NCBI RefSeq assembly: GCF_024220515.1
Contig: NZ_JAMXOT010000198.1
Span: 1 to 33,313, forward strand
Direction of reading: 5' to 3'
Length of the DNA: 33,313 nucleotides
DNA from: Oscillatoria sp. HE19RPO
Lineage (GTDB): Bacteria > Cyanobacteriota > Cyanobacteriia > Cyanobacteriales > Laspinemataceae
Below are positions 7,986 to 14,214 of the stretch, in pieces. Numbering within the stretch: position 1 is the first letter of the stretch; every line of letters starts with the position of its first letter. The translations under genes and the position numbers were made by a program. The notes below the pieces were generated by a model. The model saw only the letters and a program-made list of their open reading frames with translations. It was not told the DNA's origin and did not search any database.

Positions 7986-9110
7986 TTATCCGATCCACCG
8001 TCGCCATAGGCGGACAATCCATCGCCGCATCCAACGGATCACACGCCCCACAGGACTCGACGATCGCCGCACTGGGGTGGGGATCGGGACTATCTCCGGG
8101 GAGGGAGCCTCCACCGGAGTCTCCGTAGTAGTCTCAGTCAAAACCTCCACAGCGGTATCAGCAGGTTCAGGGGTGATTGTAGGGGGCGCGGGTTGCAATT
8201 CTAACGCCCGCTCATAACTTTTGAGGGCTTCTTCCTGTCGCCCTAACTGTTTCAGCGAGACTCCCCGAGATTTCCACCCCTGCCAATTGTTCGGATCCAG
8301 GGAAATTGTCCGATCGTAGCTGGTAACCGCTTCCTCATAGCATCCTAATTCTGCTAAAGCACTGCCGCGATCCAGCCAAGCTTCTGGATCATCGGGATAC
8401 CGTTCCACCATGCGATCGCAGGCGACGAGTTTGGGATTGTCCAGGGGAACCACCGGCTGACTCGGCGCTGATTCCGGGACAATTTTTTCCTCTTTCTCTT
8501 TCTGAGCAACAGGAGTTTGCACAGGTTCAGGGGTTGCCGGTTTTGGACGGGAGGGCATCTCTTGTAACTTTGCCATCGCCGTTCGTCGCAACCGTTTCGT
8601 TTCGCGCCAGGTGGGTTTGAGGGCTAAGACGCGATCGTAACAGGCGACTGCCTCTTCATAGCGTTCTAACGTTGCTAACGCTTCTCCTTGGTTATGCCAC
8701 CCTTGACAATAGTCTGGAGAAATCGAGATCGCCCGTTGGTAACTCGCCACTGCTTCCTCATAGCGTCCTAACTCCACCAAAGCATTCCCGAGGTTGTTCC
8801 ACCCTTGGTAATAATCCGCCTTCAGGGCGATCGCCTTCTCATAACTCGTCACCGCCTCTTCATGACGTCCCAAACACTTCAGGGTCATCCCGCGATTATT
8901 CCAGGCATCCGCATAGTCCGCATCAATGGCGATCGCCTTCTCATAGCTCTCTAGCGCCTCTTCATAGCGTCCTAACCGATAAAGAGACCCAGCGCGATCG
9001 TACCAGGCTTTCGGATTATTCATCTCGATGACAATCAAACCCTCTTCTTCGTTCTGCTCTCCCGAGTTAGGGGGAGAATTAAAATTTTCTTGCGCTTCTT
9101 GCCCTGTCAT
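7986..9110 (-). CDS. TPR-repeat protein
   Basis: A 374-residue protein with six canonical 34-residue TPRs: four in tandem (about residues 34-170, e.g. AWNNRGMTLKCLGRHEEAV), then a Pro/Glu/Lys-rich linker, then two more (about 240-310). A Pro/Thr-rich stretch follows, and the protein ends in a very basic Trp/Arg-rich amphipathic tail (VIRWMRRWIVRLWRRWIG). No signal peptide or catalytic domain is present, so it is probably a cytosolic scaffold; the tail might bind membrane or nucleic acid (inference). The near-identical TPR units make the DNA itself repetitive and prone to copy-number change. Confidence 0.88.
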   Translation of the reverse strand: MTGQEAQENFNSPPNSGEQNEEEGLIVIEMNNPKAWYDRAGSLYRLGRYEEALESYEKAIAIDADYADAWNNRGMTLKCLGRHEEAVTSYEKAIALKADYYQGWNNLGNALVELGRYEEAVASYQRAISISPDYCQGWHNQGEALATLERYEEAVACYDRVLALKPTWRETKRLRRTAMAKLQEMPSRPKPATPEPVQTPVAQKEKEEKIVPESAPSQPVVPLDNPKLVACDRMVERYPDDPEAWLDRGSALAELGCYEEAVTSYDRTISLDPNNWQGWKSRGVSLKQLGRQEEALKSYERALELQPAPPTITPEPADTAVEVLTETTTETPVEAPSPEIVPIPTPVRRSSSPVGRVIRWMRRWIVRLWRRWIG

Positions 9111-9200
9111 TAACTAGCTCTCTCCCTTCGTAAACCCTATCCAGTTCAAACACCCCGATGGGAGCAATTTCCTGTATTTTCCTCTCCTGTGCGATCGCCC

Positions 9201-10106
9201 TTAATTAATCACCTGATAATCGGCAATTTTCCACTGACCATTGACCCGTTGTAAATTGTACCGGATTAAACTCGTGCCAAAACTAGCGCGATCGCGATTG
9301 ATTCGTCCATTTTCATATAACGTATAATCTTCCGTCACCCTGGCTTCTAACGTCACCCGACTGCCTTGCGTAACAAACCGCTCAATAGATTCTACTCGCT
9401 GCACCCCATATTGATAGAAGGCATTATTATTTTCTAACCAACTCACGGAATTGAGAGAATCTGCATATAAAATTCCCGTCGTTAAATTTCCCAACAATTC
9501 CCGATCAAATGGAGGGGCAAAAATATTAGCTTTCGCCGTTAACCAGTCCCGCAGCAATGCCGCTGCTTGCCTCTGATCCAGTCCCCCTGTCTCTGGTGAC
9601 GGATTGGGTACCGGATTCGGTGCCGGATTCGGTGTCGGATTCGGTGACGGATTCGGTGTCGGGGTAGGACGAATGCACCCCGCCTCTTGTAAATTGACCC
9701 CTTGTAACCGAGCATCTTGACGCTGCCAACCGCAAGTATTTGCCCCTGTCACCACCGCATCCTTGAGATTGGCTCCTCGGATATCAACTTCCTGTAAATT
9801 CGCCTGACTAAAATTAGCCGCTTCTAAGTCTGCCGCAATCAGAATCGCCTCAGATAAATTCGCACTGCGAAAATTGGCATACCGCAAATCCGCATTTCGC
9901 AGATTGGCCCCCTGTAAATTGGCTTCCGACAAATCTGCACCGCGTAAGCTAACCCCTTCTAATTGAGCATCCCGCAAATCGCATCCCTGACAACGATTAG
10001 TATCCAGGAGTTGCTGTAGGTGTGCTGGGTTAGCAGCAGCAACAGGTAAAGCCAACCCCCAGGGGACGAACAGAACCGTGATTATTCCTACATTTTTGAT
10101 CAGCAT
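9201..10106 (-). CDS. Secreted pentapeptide-repeat protein with ARC6-like IMS domain
   Basis: A 301-residue protein in four parts. A signal peptide comes first (residues 1-~25, ...PVAAA). A pentapeptide-repeat solenoid follows (~40-140; runs of A(D/N)Lxx such as LRGADLSEANLQGANLRNADL). Then comes a Pro/Asn linker of repeated N-P-x-P units (~147-170), and finally a C-terminal ~125-residue domain (DQRQAAALLRDWLTAKANIF ... QWKIADYQVIN) matching the ARC6-like IMS domain found in many cyanobacterial exported proteins. The function is unknown; the layout suggests a periplasmic binding or scaffold role. Its ATG overlaps the end of the upstream small membrane protein gene by 7 bp, implying translational coupling. 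Confidence 0.87.
   Translation of the reverse strand: MLIKNVGIITVLFVPWGLALPVAAANPAHLQQLLDTNRCQGCDLRDAQLEGVSLRGADLSEANLQGANLRNADLRYANFRSANLSEAILIAADLEAANFSQANLQEVDIRGANLKDAVVTGANTCGWQRQDARLQGVNLQEAGCIRPTPTPNPSPNPTPNPAPNPVPNPSPETGGLDQRQAAALLRDWLTAKANIFAPPFDRELLGNLTTGILYADSLNSVSWLENNNAFYQYGVQRVESIERFVTQGSRVTLEARVTEDYTLYENGRINRDRASFGTSLIRYNLQRVNGQWKIADYQVIN
9601..9660. repeat. 12-bp tandem repeat (coding minisatellite)
   Basis: Five units of about 12 bp (GGATTCGGTGNC) lie in tandem inside the linker of the pentapeptide/IMS gene. On the minus strand they encode repeated N-P-x-P. Copy number is expected to vary without breaking frame because the unit is a multiple of three. Confidence 0.85.
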
Positions 10107-10285
10107 AGACGGGTGATAACAGTAGCAACAGTTACCAGGGTAGACGGAATGAGGGTTCCCGTATCAATGGGAGCCGGTAACATTTCTCCGCGAAAATCGA
10201 GTAACTGAACAACAACGAGGTAGGCGATCGCCAGCAAAATGGAAATCGCACCCGTAATGATAGCTATAACTTTAGACCGATCCAT
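10100..10285 (-). CDS. Small single-pass membrane protein
   Basis: A 61-residue protein with one clear transmembrane helix (IIAIITGAISILLAIAYLVV region, residues ~7-28) followed by VQLLDFRGEMLPAPID, a segment that looks like a cyanobacterial family signature. The ATG at 10285 is preferred over the longer frame to 10405 because AGAGGA stands 8 bp upstream, and the upstream extension runs into an interspersed repeat. The stop overlaps the start of the pentapeptide/IMS gene, so the two are a coupled pair. No function is recognised. Confidence 0.75.
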   Translation of the reverse strand: MDRSKVIAIITGAISILLAIAYLVVVQLLDFRGEMLPAPIDTGTLIPSTLVTVATVITRLC

Positions 10286-10364
10286 TGGATTTTTCCTCTT
10301 GCTCCCTAAAACCATTCTATTTCGAGTCGCAGCAGGAGCACCAAAAGCATCAAAGCAATAGTTT

Positions 10365-10387
10365 GTAGTAACGACTTCAGTCGTTAT
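10365..10387. repeat. 23-bp palindromic repeat, copy 1
   Basis: GTAGTAACGACTTCAGTCG followed by TTAT; the core AACGACT-TC-AGTCGTT is a 7-bp hairpin. An identical 23-mer is at 10593-10615. The small palindromic form is that of dispersed cyanobacterial repeats. Confidence 0.85.
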
Positions 10388-10414
10388 ACGGAATCCGGTT
10401 GTCAAAGGTCTGTA

Positions 10415-10492
10415 AAAACCCGCAGGCTGTTCTATGAGCGTTCCGCTAGGAAAGCCTGGAAGCTCACAGGACGAAGCGGTGCCTGCGCGGCG
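10415..10492. repeat. Interspersed hairpin repeat (copy B)
   Basis: A diverged relative of copy A (50-116, opposite orientation). It begins AAAAACCCGCAGGCT, continues through AGCCTGGAAGCTCACAGGAC, and ends in AAGCGGTGCCTGCGCGG. It differs from copies C and D by an insertion in the first hairpin. Confidence 0.6.
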
Positions 10493-10530
10493 TCATTCAG
10501 AAAACCGACTTTTAACAACCGGATTTGGTA

Positions 10531-10668
10531 TTATCCCCAAATCGAAGGAAAACCCCCCAAACCCCCCTAAATCAAGCCCCCATCCTCAGTTCGTAGTAAC
10601 GACTTCAGTCGTTATCCCCCAAGTCAAAGGAAAAACCCCCCAAACCCCCCTAAATCAGGCCCCAATCC
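10531..10668. repeat. Two C-rich repeat units flanking a palindrome
   Basis: Units at about 10531-10585 and 10612-10668 are nearly identical (TTATCCCC..., AAGGAAAAACCCCCC, CAAACCCCCCTAAATCA). The second 23-bp palindrome (10593-10615) lies between and overlaps the second unit. The C-runs differ in length by one base, as expected from slippage. Confidence 0.8.
10593..10615. repeat. 23-bp palindromic repeat, copy 2
   Basis: An exact match to 10365-10387, with the AACGACT/AGTCGTT hairpin and 2-nt loop. Confidence 0.85.
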
Positions 10669-10789
10669 GTCCTAACATCCGGCGCAATCCAGAGAATCTG
10701 GCCTCTGAAAGGATGTAAAATGAGGCCAACTTGGGTAAATTCGGGACAAGATAGAACTAGATTAGATTGCACGAAATTGGGAAACGGAC

Positions 10790-11770
10790 ATGGATTCTGT
10801 CGTAGATTGGCCTACCGAACCGATAACCACTGAGCGAGTGCCTGCGATCGAGACTTTTCAATTGCGAAAGGCTTACCGCACTGGGTTTTGGATGAATAAA
10901 CAAGTCGAAACCCTGAAAAACTGCACCCTAACCGTCTATGAGGGAGAAACCTTTGGGTTGCTTGGCCCCAATGGAGCCGGAAAAACGACCATCTTCAAAA
11001 TTTTATTGGGCATCTTGCGTCCGAGTGGGGGTCGTGGGTTATTACTGGGACAGCCTTTGGGCGATCGCGCGGTTCGAGAACGGATCGGTTATCTCCCTGA
11101 AAACCCCTATTTTTATAAATATCTAACCGGCTGGGAATTTTTGGCCTTTACTGCCAACTTATTCCAAATTCCCGCCCGAGAGCAGCGCCAGCGCATTCCC
11201 GATCTATTGGATCTGGTTGGCATCGCCAAATCTGCCGCTCGTAATAAAATCTTGCGTAACTATTCTAAAGGGATGTTACAGCGAATTGGCATGGCCCAGG
11301 CACTGATTAACAATCCCGATGTGGTGTTTTTAGATGAACCCATGTCTGGATTAGACCCTTTGGGACGCTATCAGATGCGGGAAATTATTGTTTCTCTGAA
11401 AGAACAAGGGAAAACGATTTTTTTTAATAGTCACATCCTGGCTGATGTGGAAAAAATTTGCGATCGCGTAGCCATCCTCGCCCAAGGGGAATTAATTTGC
11501 TCTGGTTCCCTCAAGGAATTATTGGGGACTTCTGACCTTTATTTTGTCAAAGGTACTGGAGGGAATTTAGAAGTGCTCAAACAGTGGTTACCCGACTTGG
11601 AGTTAGAAGACGATCGCTGGCAAGGGCATTTAAAAGGTTCGCCCCAGGATTTTCTGGCTAGTTTGCAACTCATGGGGGGTAAGCTGATTACAATTGACCT
11701 AACGGGTGCTTCCCTAGAAGAGTTTTTTGTCCAACAACTGCGCGATCGGGGAATTACCGTCAGTCAATAA
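10790..11770 (+). CDS. ABC transporter ATP-binding protein (ABC-2/CcmA type)
   Basis: The ATPase subunit of an ABC-2-type exporter, 326 residues. Walker A is GPNGAGKT (59-66), a Q-loop-like region follows near GYLPENPYFY, the signature is YSKGM (158-162), Walker B is VVFLDEP (178-184) with D-loop SGLDP, and the H-loop is in FFNSHILADVE. A C-terminal ~90-residue domain (from about 235) is typical of exporters handling antibiotics, lipids or polysaccharides. No permease gene is adjacent, so its partner must be encoded elsewhere. The ATG start gives an extra ~20 residues before the core, which is acceptable for the family. Confidence 0.92.
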   Translation: MDSVVDWPTEPITTERVPAIETFQLRKAYRTGFWMNKQVETLKNCTLTVYEGETFGLLGPNGAGKTTIFKILLGILRPSGGRGLLLGQPLGDRAVRERIGYLPENPYFYKYLTGWEFLAFTANLFQIPAREQRQRIPDLLDLVGIAKSAARNKILRNYSKGMLQRIGMAQALINNPDVVFLDEPMSGLDPLGRYQMREIIVSLKEQGKTIFFNSHILADVEKICDRVAILAQGELICSGSLKELLGTSDLYFVKGTGGNLEVLKQWLPDLELEDDRWQGHLKGSPQDFLASLQLMGGKLITIDLTGASLEEFFVQQLRDRGITVSQ

Positions 11771-11874
11771 GTTCACCCTGAATTTCCTCCCTGTGAAAGA
11801 GGGCTTAGGCTGATTTCTCATGTTATTCCTAAACAGAAATCAACATAAATCCTATTTTTAGGGAGAAATCACTC

Positions 11875-12288
11875 ATGGCTAACTTGATAGAAACCGCCCA
11901 GGAACTGGGGCAATTCAAAACCCTGATGACTTTAGTGGAATCCGCAGAGCTCCTCGATTTGCTCAAGAGTCCCGGACCCTATACCGTTTTTGCACCCACG
12001 GACCAAGCCTTTGCCGCCCTGCCTTCTAATACCATTGCCAATTTGATGGAAGATATTCCGAAGTTGCAGAAAATCCTCTCCTATCACGTTCTGAATGGAG
12101 ATGTGCGGAAGGATAATTTGGAGGAGTTAGCTTCAGCAGAAACCGTGGAAGGTTCAGTGGTGGGGGTGGATACCTCCGATGGAATCAAAATCAATGATGC
12201 TAAAGTGTTGAGTGCCGACTGCCTGACGGACAATGGGGTGATTCATGCGATCGACAAGGTACTGATTCCCAGTTTGGTTTCGGTATAA
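11875..12288 (+). CDS. FAS1 (fasciclin) domain protein
   Basis: A 137-residue single FAS1/beta-Ig-H3 domain. It has the conserved H1 motif GPYTVFAPTDQAFAALP (residues ~34-50), the YHV motif in ILSYHVLNGDV (~64-74) and the H2 region NGVIHAIDKVLIP (~122-134). FAS1 domains mediate adhesion when exported. Here no signal peptide is seen, so location is uncertain, as for many short cyanobacterial FAS1 proteins. The GGGAG site upstream of the ATG supports the start. It is a single gene, 104 bp after the ABC ATPase gene in the same direction. Confidence 0.93.
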   Translation: MANLIETAQELGQFKTLMTLVESAELLDLLKSPGPYTVFAPTDQAFAALPSNTIANLMEDIPKLQKILSYHVLNGDVRKDNLEELASAETVEGSVVGVDTSDGIKINDAKVLSADCLTDNGVIHAIDKVLIPSLVSV

Positions 12289-12298
12289 GATAGTTTCT

Positions 12299-12365
12299 AA
12301 AAACCCACACCCTCAAGGGTGGGGCTATACGGACAAAGCCCGCCTGCGCGGGCTACTCTATAAAA
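12299..12365. repeat. Interspersed hairpin repeat (copy C)
   Basis: Nearly identical to copy D (16251-16318), with CACCCTCAAGGGTG-type and AGCCCGC-CTGC-GCGGGCT hairpins separated by TATACGGACAA. It starts about 10 bp after the FAS1 stop, so it may act as that gene's transcription end. Confidence 0.85.
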
Positions 12366-12374
12366 ACGACTCCC

Positions 12375-12417
12375 AAAGTCAATTGAGTGGGGTATTTAAC
12401 CCCACTCAATTGACTTT
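12375..12417. terminator. 19-bp perfect inverted repeat
   Basis: Arms 12375-12393 and 12399-12417 (AAAGTCAATTGAGTGGGGT and its exact complement) around a 5-nt loop. It follows the FAS1 gene and precedes a transposase remnant. It would form a very stable hairpin ending in four T (12415-12418). A terminator is likely, but a mobile-element end is an alternative. Confidence 0.6.
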
Positions 12418-12466
12418 TACCATTCTGGAAAGGCGTGGGATAATCAGAGTTATGAATGGAAAGATA

Positions 12467-12483
12467 GCGAGCAAGATGCTCGC
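12467..12483. repeat. 7-bp hairpin GCGAGCA-AGA-TGCTCGC
   Basis: A perfect short palindrome in the spacer before the transposase remnant. It has the form of the dispersed GCGAGCAAGATGCTCGC element of filamentous cyanobacteria. Confidence 0.6.
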
Positions 12484-12532
12484 ACTCCAAGACTGAAAGT
12501 CTTAGATCCATTGTCAAACTGATTTAGACTAG

Positions 12533-12847
12533 CTATATGCCCGTCGCTGGGGCATTGAGACGCTTTTCGGTGCGCTCAAGACTCGCGGCTTCAACCTCGA
12601 AACGACCCATTTTCGAGACTCGCAGAAGTTGAGCAAGCTGCTGGCATTACTCGCGATCGCTTTCACTTGGGCGATGACTGCCGGTCTCTGGCTACACCAA
12701 CAGCAGCCTCTCAAGCGCAAGTCTCATGGACGGCGCGAGCAGAGGTTGTTTCGCCTTGGCTTGGATTTTATCCGCCGCTTCTGCCTCGATTTCTACCTCC
12801 ACCGCTCCGAGTTTCGTAAGGCTCTACAATTTTTGTCCCCGTACTAA
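12533..12847 (+). pseudogene. IS4-type transposase, C-terminal remnant
   Basis: In frame from 12533 to the stop at 12845-12847 the translation starts LYARRWGIETLFGALKTRGF, the Y...R-W-x-I-E-T/E segment containing the catalytic glutamate of IS4-family DDE transposases. It continues with a hydrophobic LLALLAIAFTWAMTAGLWL helix and a basic C-terminal tail. An in-frame TAG at 12530-12532 stands directly before the homology, and the catalytic aspartates and the N-terminal half are missing. It is therefore a dead fragment. No flanking terminal inverted repeats were recognised. It ends 4 bp before the next gene's 3' end. Confidence 0.82.
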
Positions 12848-12851
12848 GTAT

Positions 12852-13835
12852 TCAATCAATTACATAACCAAACTCATATAATTTGTGTGAACCAATATTT
12901 ATAAATATTGGTTCATTCGGTGTTCCTTGAAAGTGAATTCTATACTTTTCATTAATTCTCATTCTATAAAATGATATTTGGTTGGACAGTGTAATTTTCT
13001 TTAACTTTATTCCAGAAAAGCTTCCACTTATTAAATTGCTAATTGCTTTTTCTGCCAACTTTTTTATATGGTCTTCAAGCATAGAGAAAGATTCTTCAAA
13101 TTTTTTTGTTGTTTTCAATCCCTCAAATCTACTAAGATTTCCTGTAATTTTAGGGTCTACAGACAAAAGCAAATCTTCAGCATTATCAAGGAAGTTTGCT
13201 ATGGCTACATCTAAATTGCAGGCTAACGATGACGAAACTATAGAATCCCTATTAGTAAAACCATTCGGCTTTAAAAATTCTGCAACCTTCAATTTATTAC
13301 AAAAAAATTCTTCATTTTGAGACTCAATCATTGATATCCCGGTCAAAACACTTTCTAACAAATTTGAATCTAAATCATTGCGCATGAAATTTCGTTTTAC
13401 TAGATATTTGTATCGTGTATTAATCACTAGCAAGCATGGTAAAAATTCTTCTGCATTTTGAAAAATACTTTGGTAAAAAAGTTGTTCTAGGACTATACGT
13501 TTCTGATCAGTTAAGCCAAGTTCAAAACATTGCTGCATCAACGAGATTGACTGAGTAGAGATTTGTGAAGGACACTGCTCTCTCCATTTTGAATAAAGAT
13601 AAGCACGGAATTCTTCATTAGAAGGTAGAAAATCAAGAAAAAGTATCTTTTCCTTAGAAATAGAAGCTAAATCAGGAATACTGCTTTTTATTTTATTTAT
13701 GGAAGCGGGTGAATTTTCCATATGTTCACCATAGAAGAAAGCAATAATCCAACTAAATTCTCCTATACATCTAGAAACAATAAGGTTAGCCTCATTCTTA
13801 TCCAATTGACATAAAACTAAAGGTGAAAAACCCAT
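12852..13835 (-). CDS. Unknown protein with RelE/ParE-like C-terminus
   Basis: A 327-residue AT-rich gene unlike its neighbours in base composition and without HIP1 sites. Residues 1-~265 are helical and unrecognised. The last ~59 residues (269-327: ...GIKLKKI....FYRMRINEKYRIHF......FINIGSHKLYE) have the order and key residues of RelE/HigB-superfamily toxins (the 'yRlRvn..yRI.F' strand pair and a final IG.H..vY strand). That relation is my reading of the pattern, not a search result. The start is supported by AAGGA about 10 bp upstream. No antitoxin-sized ORF lies beside it. Flanked by an IS4 remnant and a tnpB remnant, it is probably acquired DNA. Confidence 0.7.
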   Translation of the reverse strand: MGFSPLVLCQLDKNEANLIVSRCIGEFSWIIAFFYGEHMENSPASINKIKSSIPDLASISKEKILFLDFLPSNEEFRAYLYSKWREQCPSQISTQSISLMQQCFELGLTDQKRIVLEQLFYQSIFQNAEEFLPCLLVINTRYKYLVKRNFMRNDLDSNLLESVLTGISMIESQNEEFFCNKLKVAEFLKPNGFTNRDSIVSSSLACNLDVAIANFLDNAEDLLLSVDPKITGNLSRFEGLKTTKKFEESFSMLEDHIKKLAEKAISNLISGSFSGIKLKKITLSNQISFYRMRINEKYRIHFQGTPNEPIFINIGSHKLYEFGYVID

Positions 13836-14100
13836 TACTTAGAGTTCCTTATTAAATTACTTTCTTGAAGAGTTGAATTGAGCGATTGAAAGCAACTTTC
13901 GCTTTCAACAAAAATATTACAACTTTGTCCGCTTCAATGATTCGTTACGCCCCGATCTCTTCTTGATTTTTAAACTTTGCGATCGCCTCAACAGTCATCT
14001 TTTCAAGTTTGTATGAGGCGATCCTCAGTACAGGGACAAAAATCTGTGATGAATAGGTGAAACCTTGCCAGGGATGTGAATTGACAGATTAGAGAAAGAG
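13836..14100. other. Spacer upstream of the AT-rich gene
   Basis: No gene is seen. It contains an 8-bp hairpin TTGAAAGC/GCTTTCAA (within about 13883-13908) and a 10-bp inverted repeat GATCGCCTCA ... TGAGGCGATC (13981-13990 and 14016-14025). The promoter of the 12852-13835 gene should lie here. Confidence 0.45.
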
Positions 14101-14193
14101 GAGGTTGAGTGGAATAACCACAAACAACCCAACCCCCTCATGAAAGAGCAATGCCTAATCGTGAGGTTGGGAAGCCCTCGGTGTAATCTTTAG
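14092..14193 (+). pseudogene. tnpB (IS200/IS605-type) 3'-end remnant
   Basis: An open frame of about 33 codons ending in TAG (14191-14193) translates to ...KEEVEW...MKEQCLIVRLGSPRCNL, which resembles the extreme C-terminus of cyanobacterial TnpB/OrfB proteins (a V-E-W segment followed by a short tail ending GSPR). An in-frame TGA at 14077-14079 and absence of the RuvC and zinc-ribbon motifs upstream show that the rest of the gene is gone. Recognition is from memory of the family tail. Confidence 0.55.
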
Positions 14194-14214
14194 ATTCACC
14201 GAGGGAGGATGTCA
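14128..14214 (+). ncRNA. Possible omega-RNA scaffold / IS right end
   Basis: In IS200/IS605 elements the guide RNA overlaps the 3' end of tnpB and the right end. Here two stems overlap the tnpB tail: CCAA..CCTCA (14129-14140) with TGAGGTTGG (14162-14170), and CCCTCGGTG (14175-14183) with CACCGAGGG (14197-14205), the latter extended by AATC/GATT. The sequence then reads AGGATGTCAC (14206-14215), a plausible right end. Expression and function are not shown. Confidence 0.4.

Larger units (their letters stand above)
10286..10789. other. Repeat-rich intergenic region
   Basis: A 504-bp divergent spacer between the small membrane protein and the ABC ATPase gene, composed largely of repeats: two copies of a 23-bp palindrome, one copy of the GC-rich hairpin family and two copies of a C-rich unit. 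The 94-codon frame at 10434-10718 is built from these repeats and is not called. The last ~100 bp before 10790 must hold the ABC gene promoter; no clear -35/-10 pair is seen. Confidence 0.6.

Noticed and set aside
7700-8017. 105-codon minus-strand frame
   Set aside because: It overlaps the end of the TPR gene and the better-looking Cys-rich plus-strand ORF, and has no recognisable domain or ribosome-binding site.
10434-10718. 94-codon plus-strand frame
   Set aside because: Composed of the GC-rich hairpin, the 23-bp palindrome and the C-rich repeats; Pro/Asn-rich low-complexity peptide.
12629-12847. 72-aa ORF as an independent gene
   Set aside because: It is the in-frame tail of the IS4-type transposase remnant that starts at about 12533.
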